Shown here in pieces: positions 34,458 through 42,500 of a stretch of DNA of 64,000 nucleotides (position 1 is the stretch's first letter; each line of letters starts with the position of its first letter). This DNA is from Microbispora hainanensis. Lineage in GTDB: Bacteria > Actinomycetota > Actinomycetes > Streptosporangiales > Streptosporangiaceae. The position numbers and the translations under genes are program-made. Below the pieces are notes generated by a model. The model was not told the DNA's origin. It ran no database searches and saw only the letters and a list, made by a program, of their open reading frames with translations. The DNA lies in the NCBI RefSeq assembly GCF_036186745.1, contig NZ_CP108086.1, positions 1,364,001-1,428,000 of the forward strand, written 5' to 3'.

Positions 34458-34639
34458 AATCCCCGCCGGTCACCCTGCCACAGCCACAACGACGGCTGTA
34501 GCTCCCGATTGGGGAACTCGTAACGGCTCTTCAGGAATCTCCCATCGGGCGAGGTTGACACGTCCGTGATCACCACCGCCGAATGGCCGCGTACGGGAGG
34601 TACGGCGCGGGGAAGCGCTTGTTCGGCAGCGGGCGTCAC
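34454..34639 (-). CDS. Small protein, third gene of a toxin-antitoxin-like operon
   Basis: Protein of 61 aa. It begins MTPAAEQALPRAVPPVRGHS, contains VVITDVSTSPDGRFLKSRYE and ends in a Trp-rich segment LWLWQGDRRGL. The GTG overlaps the antitoxin stop (GTGA), and its own stop overlaps the next GTG. Not recognised. It could be a truncated C-terminal domain of another protein or a third toxin-antitoxin component. Confidence 0.45.
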   Translation of the reverse strand: MTPAAEQALPRAVPPVRGHSAVVITDVSTSPDGRFLKSRYEFPNRELQPSLWLWQGDRRGL

Positions 34640-34935
34640 GCCGCGGGAGCCCGGGGCGTCAGGCGAACCTCGACATCCGCGTCCAGAGCGCTCGCCAGAC
34701 GCTCGATGACAGGCAGGGTAGGAACCGTTCCTCCGGCCTCGAACCGCGCCACCGCCGACTGGGTCATGCCGGCGGCACGAGCCAGATCACTCTGGCTCCA
34801 GCCTCGCGTCTCTCGCATCGCCCGGATCGTCTTCCCCAGTTCATAAGCGAGACGCGCGGCCTCGTAGGCTTCGACCGCTCCGGGCTCGGCCATACGGCGA
34901 TTCCGGAGCTCCCGCCAGCTCTCCTGCTCGCTCAT
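34636..34935 (-). CDS. XRE-family HTH protein, probable antitoxin
   Basis: Protein of 99 aa. An N-terminal helical arm (YEAARLAYELGKTIRAMRE) leads into the Cro/C1 HTH, GWSQSDLARAAGMTQSAVARFE, and a short tail. The arrangement, toxin gene first and HTH antitoxin second with a 4-bp overlap, matches HigBA-type systems. It should neutralise the upstream toxin and repress the operon by binding the 20-bp palindrome at 35285-35304. Confidence 0.85.
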   Translation of the reverse strand: MSEQESWRELRNRRMAEPGAVEAYEAARLAYELGKTIRAMRETRGWSQSDLARAAGMTQSAVARFEAGGTVPTLPVIERLASALDADVEVRLTPRAPAA

Positions 34936-35288
34936 ACCGCTTCTTCTTCCTCATCCACCGTGTGCGCCGCGTCGATACAGCGACGCAGCGCCCGACGCGC
35001 CCGATCTATCTCACGCTCGTCGCGTGGCCTGAATTTATAGAAAACCGTCAAGAGCACGATTCGGCGCCCGGGTGCGATCCAGTAGGTGATTCGCACCGCG
35101 ATGTCGTTGAGATAGAACCGCAGCTCGCGTAACTTGCCGTCGAGTTGCTTGCTGTAAGGCTCCCCGAGCAGAGCCCCCTCCGCCGCGAGCAGATCGACAT
35201 AGAACGCCACCTTCGCGAACGATGCGGCCGACAGACCTTCAAGCCACCGCCGAGCCTCTGGTTCTAGCTCGACTGTACCCCAATCCAT
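34932..35288 (-). CDS. RelE/HigB-type toxin (Gp49-like)
   Basis: Protein of 118 aa starting MDWGTVELEPEARRWLEGL. The core FAKVAFYVDLLAAEG, PYSKQLDGKLRELRF, VRITYWIAPGRRIVLLTVFYKF and the final basic helix match the phage-derived Gp49-like/HigB family of ribosome-dependent mRNA interferases. The ATG at 35288 lies inside the palindrome, so the transcript may be leaderless; in-frame starts up to 35336 are less typical. It is followed by the HTH antitoxin with a 4-bp overlap. Confidence 0.85.
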   Translation of the reverse strand: MDWGTVELEPEARRWLEGLSAASFAKVAFYVDLLAAEGALLGEPYSKQLDGKLRELRFYLNDIAVRITYWIAPGRRIVLLTVFYKFRPRDEREIDRARRALRRCIDAAHTVDEEEEAV

Positions 35289-35304
35289 AGCATCAATGCT
35301 ATGG
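35285..35304. promoter_or_regulatory. 20-bp palindrome CCATAGCATCAATGCTATGG, toxin-antitoxin operator
   Basis: Perfect 9-bp arms with a 2-nt spacer, overlapping the toxin start codon. Consistent with autorepression by the HTH antitoxin. Confidence 0.75.
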
Positions 35305-35410
35305 GCTTGAAACACGATCCGCATCAATATCGTCACTTACCGCGACGGCCCCCTGGTGTCCCGCCTAACTCCGCCCGGGCAGCGTCTCAGACAGCGAACA
35401 GCGAAAGCGG

Positions 35411-35578
35411 TTAGTCGCGGGCGAAGGGGACTTCGTAGGCGGGCGGGACGCCCAGCATGGCCGTCAGGTCGTCCTCGGTGACGTCGAGGTGGAAGGCGCG
35501 GCCCGGCCGGGCGGGGTCCCAGCCACGACGCAGGGCCGTACGGATGACCTCCGCCCCCCAACCTGCACGCCAGAGCAC
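35411..35578 (-). pseudogene. Possible 55-aa protein or C-terminal gene fragment
   Basis: The frame VLWRAGWGAEVIRT... to PPAYEVPFARD reads like natural protein. The sequence immediately upstream in frame (DSADPR) also looks coding, but a TGA stops it and no ATG is available; GTG 35578 is the only start. This suggests the surviving tail of a larger gene. It follows the histidine kinase gene on the same strand by 24 bp. Family not recognised. Confidence 0.35.
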
Positions 35579-35602
35579 GCGGGGGTCAGCGGAATCACAC
35601 GA

Positions 35603-36997
35603 TCAGGCGTTGGCCTCGGAGGCGAGGGGGAGGGTGACGCGGAAGGCGGCGCCGGCGCCCGGGGCCGACTCCACGCCGACCTCGCCTCCGTGGGCCTTGA
35701 CGAGTGACTCCACGATCGCGAGCCCGAGGCCGCTGCCGCCCGCCGGCCGTGTGCGGGAGGGGTCGGCGCGGTAGAAGCGCTCGAAGACCCGCGCCGCCTG
35801 CTCGGGCGTGAGACCGGGCCCTTTGTCGGCCACCTCGATGAACGCCGCGCCGTCCGAGCTGCCGACGCGCACGGTGATCGGCGTTCCCTCGGGCGTGTGG
35901 GTCGTGGCGTTGTTCATCAGGTTGCCTACGACCTGCCTCAGCCGCACCTCGTCCCCCGAGACGATCAGCGCCGCGTCCCCCTCGACGACCAGCGACACGT
36001 CGCGGTCGGGGCAGAGGGTCCTGGCGTCGTGCACCGCGTCGCCCGCCAGGGCCAGCAGGTCCACGGGCTGCGTACGCAGGGGGCGCTGCTGGTCGAGCCG
36101 GGCGAGCAGCAGGAGGTCGTCCACCAGCAGGCCCATGCGGGCGGCCTCGCTCTCGATGCGCGACATCAGCTGGGTGGTGTCGGCGTCCGGCACCTGCCGG
36201 TGGAACTCGGCGAAGCCCCTGATCGAGGTGAGCGGCGTACGCAGTTCGTGCGAGGCGTCGGCCACGAAGCGGCGCATGCGCGCCTCCGACTCCCTGGCCG
36301 CGGCCTCGGAGGCCGCCCGGGCCTGGAACGCCGCCTCGATCTGGGCGAGCATGCCGTTCAGCGAGCGGGCGAGCCGCCCGACCTCGGTGCGCGGGTCGCG
36401 GTCGGGCACCCGGCTGCCGAGGTTTCCCCGGGCGATGGCCTCCGCGGTCGCCTCGATCTCCGCCAGGGGCCGCAGGCTGCGCTGTACGATCACGACGCCG
36501 ACGACGGCGAGCAGGACCATCAGGGCACCGCCGACCAGCGCCTCGATGAGCGCGAGCCGGGTGGTGATCTGCGTGACCGAGGCCATGTCCACCGCGACGA
36601 CGACCGTGCCGACGCCCTTCACGGGCACCACCCGGGCCCGCCACTGGCCGTCACCCGACACCGCCGTCACCGTCACGGGCTCCCGGGAGGTCACGGCGCC
36701 GGGCCCCGGCAGTGTCTCCGCGCTGACGCCGGCCTGCGCGAGCAGCGTCTTGCCGGCGCCGTCGCGGATCTCCACTCGGCCCTCGGGCGGCACCCTGATC
36801 CGGGTGAACGCCGCCGGGCCCTGGGCGAGCCGTCTTTCCGCCTCGTGGGCCAGGATGGCGACCTTCCAGTCGGTGCGGGTGATCAGGTAGTCGCGGAGCA
36901 CCGAGACGCTGCCCACGCCGATGACCGCGAGGGCGACCGCGACCAGCGCGAGCATGGCCGCGCTGAGCCGGATCCGCAGCGGCGTGCGCCCCGACAC
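35603..36997 (-). CDS. Sensor histidine kinase (second OmpR-type system)
   Basis: Protein of 464 aa. TM1 at about 11-33, a compact sensor domain (35-150), TM2 at about 155-180 and HAMP precede the H-box FVADASHELRTPLTS. The N-box is NLMNNATTHTPEG, G1 DKGPGL and G2 GGSGLGLAIVESLVKAHGG. It begins 3 bp after its response regulator gene. It is a close relative of the kinase at 26148-27758 (same H-box context and DDLLLLARLDQQRPL), so the two systems are probably paralogues. Confidence 0.92.
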   Translation of the reverse strand: MSGRTPLRIRLSAAMLALVAVALAVIGVGSVSVLRDYLITRTDWKVAILAHEAERRLAQGPAAFTRIRVPPEGRVEIRDGAGKTLLAQAGVSAETLPGPGAVTSREPVTVTAVSGDGQWRARVVPVKGVGTVVVAVDMASVTQITTRLALIEALVGGALMVLLAVVGVVIVQRSLRPLAEIEATAEAIARGNLGSRVPDRDPRTEVGRLARSLNGMLAQIEAAFQARAASEAAARESEARMRRFVADASHELRTPLTSIRGFAEFHRQVPDADTTQLMSRIESEAARMGLLVDDLLLLARLDQQRPLRTQPVDLLALAGDAVHDARTLCPDRDVSLVVEGDAALIVSGDEVRLRQVVGNLMNNATTHTPEGTPITVRVGSSDGAAFIEVADKGPGLTPEQAARVFERFYRADPSRTRPAGGSGLGLAIVESLVKAHGGEVGVESAPGAGAAFRVTLPLASEANA

Positions 36998-37000
36998 GGC

Positions 37001-37723
37001 TCAGGCGCCGCTGGGTGGTGTCCGCATGACGTAGCCGACGCCGCGCAGCGTGTGGATGAGCCGGGGGTGGCGCCGGGAGTGGGCGTTGTCGAGCTTGCGG
37101 CGCAACACCGACACGTACGACTCGACGATCCCGGCGTCGCCGCGGAAGTCGTAGTCCCACACGTGGTCGAGGATCTGCGCCTTGGACAGCACCCGGCCGG
37201 CGTTGCACATGAAGTAACGCAGCAGCTTGAACTCCGTCGGCGACAGGGGTACGGCCCGGCCGCCGCGCCAGACCTCGTGGGACTCCTCGTCCAGCTCGAT
37301 GTCGGCGAAGGTCAGCCGCGGCGGGGTGATCATCGGGTCTCCGGCGGTGCGGCGCAGCACGGCCCGGATCCTGGCGATGACCTCCTCCAGGCTGAACGGC
37401 TTGGTCACGTAGTCGTCGCCGCCGAGCGTCAGGCCCCGGATCTTGTCCTCGGTGGCGTCGCGCGCGGTGAGGAAGACGACAGGGGTGAGGGTTCCGCCAC
37501 TGCGCAGCCTGCGTACGATGTCGAACCCGTCCATGTCGGGCAGCATGACGTCGAGCACGATCAGGTCCGGCCGGTGCCGCTGAGCCGCGGCCACCGCCTC
37601 TCCGCCGTTGGACGCGGTGTGGACCTCGAATCCGGCATACCGGAGGCTGGCCGCGAGCAGTTCGAGGATGTTCGGCTCGTCCTCGACGATCAGCAGCCGG
37701 GCTTCGGGAGATTCAACGACCAT
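37001..37723 (-). CDS. OmpR/PhoB-type response regulator (second system)
   Basis: Protein of 240 aa. The receiver has the EDE acidic pocket, LIVLDVMLPDMDGF phospho-Asp and GGDDYVTKPFSLEE. The winged helix carries EFKLLRYFMCNAGRVLSKAQ and ends RGVGYVMRTPP. It is highly similar to the regulator at 27733-28419. The gene starts 18 bp after lhgO on the same strand, with a TTAAC direct repeat just upstream, so autoregulation from a promoter inside the lhgO tail is possible. Confidence 0.92.
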   Translation of the reverse strand: MVVESPEARLLIVEDEPNILELLAASLRYAGFEVHTASNGGEAVAAAQRHRPDLIVLDVMLPDMDGFDIVRRLRSGGTLTPVVFLTARDATEDKIRGLTLGGDDYVTKPFSLEEVIARIRAVLRRTAGDPMITPPRLTFADIELDEESHEVWRGGRAVPLSPTEFKLLRYFMCNAGRVLSKAQILDHVWDYDFRGDAGIVESYVSVLRRKLDNAHSRRHPRLIHTLRGVGYVMRTPPSGA

Positions 37724-37741
37724 GTCGGCAGCACTCTAGAC

Positions 37742-38926
37742 CTAGGAAGTTAAGGGAACCGTTAAAGCGATGTGCCGGGCGATCGCCAGGCTGCTCGTCG
37801 CCGCAGGTGAGGGCGCGTTTCGCACCAGCACGATACGCCCGTGGACGTCGATGACGAAGTCGTCGAGCAGCCTGCCGTCGCGTGCCACGGCCTGGGCGCG
37901 CACACCGCCCTGGGTGCGTACGAGGTCGGCCGGGGCCAGCTCGGGCACGTACCGCCGGGCGGCTGCCACGAAGGCCCGCTTGGCCAGCGAGCCGTAGACC
38001 TCGCGCAGGCCGGTGCGCCAGTGCTCGGCCGCCATGCGCCGGGCGCCCGGCCAGGCGACGATCCGCCGCAGGTCGCGCAGCGACGCCGTCCCCCAGGAGT
38101 AGCCCTCCAGGGCGAGCGCGGGCACGGCGTTGGGCCCGACCAGGACCTCCCCGTCGATCCTGCGGGTCAGGTGGACGCCGAGGAACGGGTAGCGGGGATC
38201 GGGCACGGGATAGATGAGCCCTTTCACCAGGCCGCGTGCCGGCCCGGCGAGCCTGTAGTACTCACCGCGGAACGGGACGATCCGCACGTCACCGCCCGCC
38301 CGCGCCAGGTCCGCCACACGGTCGGTGCCGAGGCCCGCGCAGGAGATCAGCCGGTCGAAGGTGAGCCTCTCCGGCCCGGCCGCCACCGCCACCTCGTCGG
38401 TGGTCTGCCTGATCGCGAGCACGGGACGCGAGAGCCGTACGGACCCGCCCGCCTCGGCCAGGTCGGCGGCGAGGCGGCGCGCGACCGCGGAGAAGTCGGT
38501 GATCGCGGTGTGCGGCGAGTGGACGGCGGCGACCCCGACCGCGTGCGGCTCGACCTCACGCAGGCCGATCGCGTCGAGCTCGGCGATGCCGGGCACGCCG
38601 TTCTCCCTGGCCCGCTCGGCGATGCGGCGCAGACCGGGCAGCTCGGCCCGGGTGGAGGCCACGACGAGCTTGCCCACCTCGTCGTACGGCAGGCCGTGCT
38701 CGGCGCAGTATTCGCGCAGCATCGCCATGCCCTCCCGGCACAGCGTCGCCTTGAGCGAGCCGGGCTGGTAGTAGATCCCGGCGTGCACGACCCCGCTGTT
38801 GTGCCCGGTCTGGTGGGCGGCGATCCGGGGCTCCTTCTCCAGGACGGTCACCTCGGCGCCCGCCCGCGCCATCTGCCGGGCCACGGCCAGACCGAGGATC
38901 CCGGCGCCGACGATCCCGATCCTCAT
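37742..38926 (-). CDS. lhgO: L-2-hydroxyglutarate oxidase
   Basis: Protein of 394 aa of the DAO flavoprotein family. The N-terminal FAD motif is GAGILGLAVARQM, and the diagnostic HNSGVVHAGIYY and YPVPDPRYPFLGVHLTR segments match LhgO/L2HGDH. It oxidises L-2-hydroxyglutarate to 2-oxoglutarate, a metabolite-repair reaction. C-terminal GGVRAQAV is the expected substrate loop. It stands upstream of a two-component system on the same strand, with no evident metabolic partner. Confidence 0.92.
   Translation of the reverse strand: MRIGIVGAGILGLAVARQMARAGAEVTVLEKEPRIAAHQTGHNSGVVHAGIYYQPGSLKATLCREGMAMLREYCAEHGLPYDEVGKLVVASTRAELPGLRRIAERARENGVPGIAELDAIGLREVEPHAVGVAAVHSPHTAITDFSAVARRLAADLAEAGGSVRLSRPVLAIRQTTDEVAVAAGPERLTFDRLISCAGLGTDRVADLARAGGDVRIVPFRGEYYRLAGPARGLVKGLIYPVPDPRYPFLGVHLTRRIDGEVLVGPNAVPALALEGYSWGTASLRDLRRIVAWPGARRMAAEHWRTGLREVYGSLAKRAFVAAARRYVPELAPADLVRTQGGVRAQAVARDGRLLDDFVIDVHGRIVLVRNAPSPAATSSLAIARHIALTVPLTS
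37749..37765 (-). promoter_or_regulatory. TTAAC direct repeat, 12-bp period
   Basis: On the minus strand TTAAC-N7-TTAAC lies inside the last codons of lhgO, about 26-42 bp upstream of the response regulator start. This is a plausible autoregulatory box for an OmpR-type protein. Confidence 0.35.
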
Positions 38927-38986
38927 GGCCGCGTGGTTGTCGACAGCATGTCGGACATTCTCGCAGCCGGAGCCGCTCCACGGTGA

Positions 38987-39002
38987 TCGAACCTGTGTTC
39001 GG
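38987..39002. promoter_or_regulatory. SOS (LexA) box TCGAAC-CTGT-GTTCGG
   Basis: Matches the actinobacterial consensus TCGAAC-N4-GTTCGA in 15 of the 16 positions counted with N4 free. A -10-like TATGAT (39003-39008) follows immediately, so LexA binding would block this promoter. Confidence 0.75.
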
Positions 39003-39014
39003 TATGATGGCGGA

Positions 39015-39377
39015 GTGTACGTGCCACCCGGCTGGCCACCGGAGGTGCGCCCTCCTGGCAGCCCCGATTGGGAGGTCTCGGCCGTGTCGTGGCTGCTCGA
39101 CGCGGTGCCGCCCGACTATCGCGCGTACGGCGTGCTGCGCCGCCACCCGCTGGCGCTCGCCCGGATGGCCCGCCAGCAGGTCGCGGCCTCGATCCAGGCG
39201 GCCCGGGAGGGATACCGGGGCGCGGCGGTGGAGCTGAAGGAGCACCTGCCCCCGCACGCGATCGAGGCCGTCCTGGACGCCTACCGCCAGGAAGGCCCCC
39301 GGCTCGTACGGCTGGCCGAGTCGGTCGCGCTCGTGGAACGGGCCCTGCGCGGCGAGCACTTCCTCCCTCGCCTGTGA
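39015..39377 (+). CDS. SOS-controlled conserved hypothetical protein
   Basis: Protein of 120 aa beginning VYVPPGWPPEVRPPGSPDWE, then WLLDAVPPDYRAYGVLRRHPLALA and a long helical stretch. The pattern recalls a conserved actinobacterial protein of unknown function; I cannot name a family. TATGAT ends 6 bp before GTG 39015, so the mRNA is probably leaderless. The LexA box overlapping the promoter indicates induction by DNA damage. Divergent from lhgO, with about 90 bp between starts. Confidence 0.75.
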   Translation: MYVPPGWPPEVRPPGSPDWEVSAVSWLLDAVPPDYRAYGVLRRHPLALARMARQQVAASIQAAREGYRGAAVELKEHLPPHAIEAVLDAYRQEGPRLVRLAESVALVERALRGEHFLPRL

Positions 39378-39440
39378 CTGCGCTCTTAAGTTCGGACATA
39401 TGGGGCATGTCACCCTAAAAGAAGGAATCGGGGGTTAGCC

Positions 39441-39875
39441 ATGACCACAGAGGGAGCGACCAAGACCGCAGGTCAGGTTATGCACGAGGGCGCGGAATGC
39501 ATCGGCGAGCACGAGAGCCTTCGCAGGGCCGCGGAGATGATGCGGGACATGAACGTCGGCGCCCTTCCCATCTGCGGCGACGACGACCGGCTCAAGGGCA
39601 TCATCACCGACCGCGACATCGTGATCAAGTGCTGCGCCGAGGGCAAGGACCTCGACCAGACCACGGCGGGCGAGCTCGCCCGCGGCCTCGTCTGGGTCGA
39701 CGCCAACGCCAGCGTCGAAGACGCCCTGATGAAGATGGAGGAGCACCAGATCAAGCGCATGCCGGTGATCGAGAACCACCGCATCGTCGGGATGATCACC
39801 GAGGCCGATCTGGCCAAGGAACTGCCCGACAGCAAGCTCGCGGAGTTCGTGCACCGCATCTACGCGCGGAGCTGA
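39441..39875 (+). CDS. CBS domain-pair protein
   Basis: Protein of 144 aa made of two CBS modules: GQVMHEGAECIGEHESLRRA...GIITDRDIVIK and ASVEDALMKMEEHQIKRMPV...GMITEADLAKEL. Stand-alone CBS pairs bind adenine nucleotides and act as energy or stress sensors in actinomycetes. GGGGG precedes the ATG. A strong terminator follows the stop. Confidence 0.92.
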   Translation: MTTEGATKTAGQVMHEGAECIGEHESLRRAAEMMRDMNVGALPICGDDDRLKGIITDRDIVIKCCAEGKDLDQTTAGELARGLVWVDANASVEDALMKMEEHQIKRMPVIENHRIVGMITEADLAKELPDSKLAEFVHRIYARS

Positions 39876-39892
39876 CCGTCGCGGCGATCTCC

Positions 39893-39926
39893 GGGCCGGT
39901 GCCGCCGGGAACGGCCGCACCGGCCC
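39893..39926. terminator. Hairpin terminator between convergent genes
   Basis: GGGCCGGTGC (39893-39902) pairs with GCACCGGCCC (39917-39926) across 14 nt, 18 bp after the CBS gene stop. Probably serves both converging genes. Confidence 0.65.
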
Positions 39927-40000
39927 TTCGCCTGCCCCGCCCGCCCCCGCACCACGAGCGACGCCCCGCCGCGTCCCCGCTTCAGGGCAAGCGCGCACCG

Positions 40001-40663
40001 CTAGCGGCGTCCCGGGGTGACCAGCCCGGACTCGTAGGCGTGCACCACCAGTTGGGCGCGATCACGAGCGCCCAGCTTGGCCATCACCCTGCTGACGTGG
40101 GTCTTGACGGTGGCGTGGCTGATCGTGAGGTGGCCGGCGATCTCCTCGTTGGACATCCCCGTCGCGACCAGCGACAGGACCTCGCGCTCCCGGTCGGTCA
40201 GCCGGTCGAGGCCGGGCCCCGGCACGGGCCTGGGCGGCGTGGAGACATACTCCTCGATCAGCCGCCTGGTGACCGAGGGGGACAGCAGCGCCTCGCCGTT
40301 GGCCGCCACCCGCACCGACTGCAGCAGGTCGGCCGGTTCGATGTCCTTGACCAGGAATCCGCTGGCCCCGGCGCGCAGGGCGGCGAAGACGTACTCGTCG
40401 AGGGCGTAGTTGGTGAGGATGACCACGCGCACCGAGTCGAGCTCCGGGTCGGCCCCGATCCTCCTCGTGGCTTGGATGCCGTCGAGCAGCGGCATCCGCA
40501 CGTCGAGCAACGCCACGTCGGGCCGCAGGGCGCGGCACAGCTCGACGGCCTCGCCGCCGTTGCCCGCCTCCGCGACGACCGTGACGTCCTCGGCCATCTC
40601 CAGCAGCGCCCGGAACCCGGCGCGGATCAACGGCTGGTCGTCGGCCAGCAGCACCCGGATCAC
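40001..40663 (-). CDS. NarL/LuxR-type response regulator
   Basis: Protein of 220 aa. The receiver has ADDQ at the N-terminus, phospho-Asp in VALLDVRMPLLDGI and Lys in FLVKDIEPADLL. The LuxR-type HTH contains LTDREREVLSLVATGMSNEEIAGHL and VKTHVSRVMAKLGARDR. The start overlaps its sensor kinase stop by 4 bp. Actinobacterial pairs of this class often regulate ABC transporters or development; no target is evident here. Confidence 0.94.
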   Translation of the reverse strand: MIRVLLADDQPLIRAGFRALLEMAEDVTVVAEAGNGGEAVELCRALRPDVALLDVRMPLLDGIQATRRIGADPELDSVRVVILTNYALDEYVFAALRAGASGFLVKDIEPADLLQSVRVAANGEALLSPSVTRRLIEEYVSTPPRPVPGPGLDRLTDREREVLSLVATGMSNEEIAGHLTISHATVKTHVSRVMAKLGARDRAQLVVHAYESGLVTPGRR

Positions 40664-41925
40664 GGGGCGGCCGCCGTCGGCAGCTCGGCCCGTACGGCGA
40701 AGCCTCCCCCGGGTCGCGGCCCGGCGGTGAGCGAGCCGCCGAGGGCGACCGCGCGCTCGCGCATTCCGATCAACCCCATCCCGTTGTCCGTCGTCCCCGT
40801 CGTGGTCTGTCCGTCGTCCTCGACGCTCAGTTCGATCATGTCAGCCGCGTATTCGATCGTCACGGTGACGGAGGCGGCCCCGGCGTGCCGCAGCACGTTG
40901 GTGAACGCCTCCTGCACGATGCGGTAGGCGGCCCGGTCGACCTCCGGGGGCACCTCCCTGCGCGTGCCGATGGTCAGCGTCGTGACCGGCAGCCCCGCCG
41001 CTTCGGCCCGGTCCACCAGCCGGGGCAGCCTGGCCAGCCCCACCTCGGGGCCGTCGGGGTCGGCCTGGCGCAGGACGCCCAGCGTGGCGCGCAGCTCGTG
41101 CATCGCCTCCTTGCCCGACTCCTTCACGGCGAGCAGCGCCCGGCGGGTCAGGGCCGGATCCCGCTCCAGCGTCTGCAACGCGACCGAGGTCTGCACGTTG
41201 ATGACGGAGATGGTGTGCGTGAGCGTGTCGTGGAGCTCCTGGGCGATCCACAGGCGCTCCTCCCCGGCCCTGCGCAGAGCGGCCTCCTCTCTGGTGAGTT
41301 CGGCCTGGATCGCCCGTTGTTCGACCTCTCTGAGGTAGGCGCGCCGGTTCTTGGTCACCTCGCCGAGCACCACCATCGCCACCAGCCAGCCGCTGAGCAG
41401 GCTGAGGCCGCCGGGCTCCGGATCGGCGTCGGCCAGCGCGACCGGGACGGCGATGCCGGCTGCCAGCGCGATGCCCAGACCGATCGCCAGGCGGCGCCGG
41501 CCCAGAGTGGCCGCCGTGTAGATCGCGATCAGGGCGGGCCCGGCGGCGAAGATGCCCGGGTAACGCGCACCGTAGTAGGCGACGGCGCACCCGACCGTGA
41601 CCACGCCGACCGTCACAGGAGCGCCGCGCCGCCGGACGAGCACCAGAGACGCCACCACGATCAGCATGAGGCCGAGCGGGTCAAGCGGCCGCTCCGTGAG
41701 ACCCGAGCTCGACAGCCTGCCGTACGTGCCCGCGACGCCGAGCGTGAGCATGGCCGCGGTGATCAGCGCATCGACCTTCCACGGCCGCACGGCCTTCCAC
41801 GGTGGCACGGTCTGCCAGAGCCGCACGGTTTTCCAAGGCCGCACGGTTTTCCACGGTCGCACGGTTTTCCACGGTCGCACGGGCTGCCACGGTCGCGCGG
41901 TCTTCCACGGTCGCACGTCTGTCAC
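40660..41925 (-). CDS. HisKA_3-type sensor kinase with N-terminal PWK repeats
   Basis: Protein of up to 421 aa. Residues 5-50 are about eight copies of a hexapeptide like RPWKTV, encoded by 18-bp repeats. Four to five membrane helices (about 52-185) follow, then the dimerisation domain with the phospho-acceptor His in IAQELHDTLTHTISV, and an HATPase with EAFTNVLRHAGA and GMGLIGMRERAVALGGS. Each repeat carries an in-frame GTG, so the true start is uncertain; GTG 41925 is the outermost. It forms an operon with the NarL-type regulator. Confidence 0.88.
   Translation of the reverse strand: MTDVRPWKTARPWQPVRPWKTVRPWKTVRPWKTVRLWQTVPPWKAVRPWKVDALITAAMLTLGVAGTYGRLSSSGLTERPLDPLGLMLIVVASLVLVRRRGAPVTVGVVTVGCAVAYYGARYPGIFAAGPALIAIYTAATLGRRRLAIGLGIALAAGIAVPVALADADPEPGGLSLLSGWLVAMVVLGEVTKNRRAYLREVEQRAIQAELTREEAALRRAGEERLWIAQELHDTLTHTISVINVQTSVALQTLERDPALTRRALLAVKESGKEAMHELRATLGVLRQADPDGPEVGLARLPRLVDRAEAAGLPVTTLTIGTRREVPPEVDRAAYRIVQEAFTNVLRHAGAASVTVTIEYAADMIELSVEDDGQTTTGTTDNGMGLIGMRERAVALGGSLTAGPRPGGGFAVRAELPTAAAP
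41776..41913. repeat. 18-bp tandem repeat encoding PWK hexapeptides
   Basis: About eight units of the form ACGGTTTTCCACGGTCGC (plus strand) with substitutions; the central copies are identical. Coding on the minus strand. Confidence 0.85.
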
Positions 41926-42083
41926 GCTAGGCCACGACGCGGGCCGCGCCCACCCGCCTGTGGTCGACCCCGCGCCTGCATCCCCGGTCGTACGCGTGCT
42001 CCGCGTGGCCGTGTCCTACACCCCGGGATGTACGGCGGAGCCCCGACCACAGCCGGACGATCTTCCGCGCGATCCGCAGCAGC

Positions 42084-42500
42084 ATGCCGGGCATGAGCGT
42101 CTCACCTGTTCCGCCGCGGGCGAACCTCGGCCGTGGACCCGGCTGGATCGGCTGGCCGCTGCGGTCGGTCGCCGTGCTGCACCTGTTCGGCGTGCTCGCG
42201 CAGGCCGTCTTCGCCGGGCTGTTCGTCACGGGTGACGTGGACATGCTCGCCTGGCATCGCACCAACGGCGGGTTCACCCACGTCACGCTCTATCTCCAGC
42301 TGGTGGCCTCGATCCTGCTGTGGCGGCCGGCCCGCGGACCGGCATGGCCCGCCCTGGCCGCGGCCGGGCTCGTGGCCGCGGAAACCCTCCAGGTCGTGGC
42401 CGGGCAGGAGCGCGTCCTGGCGGTGCACTTCCCGCTCGGCATGGCCGTCTTCGGCGCCACGACCGTGCTGACGGCCCTGGTCTGGCGGGTGACGCGATGA
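42084..42500 (+). CDS. Four-helix membrane protein coupled to multicopper oxidase
   Basis: Protein of 138 aa. Hydrophobic helices lie at about 27-50, 65-82, 86-103 and 112-135. A second start at 42093 (MSVSPVPP) is possible. The stop overlaps the multicopper oxidase ATG as ATGA, so the two are co-translated; the protein may be a membrane partner of the oxidase. Family not recognised. Confidence 0.7.
   Translation: MPGMSVSPVPPRANLGRGPGWIGWPLRSVAVLHLFGVLAQAVFAGLFVTGDVDMLAWHRTNGGFTHVTLYLQLVASILLWRPARGPAWPALAAAGLVAAETLQVVAGQERVLAVHFPLGMAVFGATTVLTALVWRVTR

Noticed and set aside
35337-35561. Leftward 74-aa frame
   Set aside because: Pro/Arg-rich shadow; the alternative frame 35411-35578 is more protein-like.
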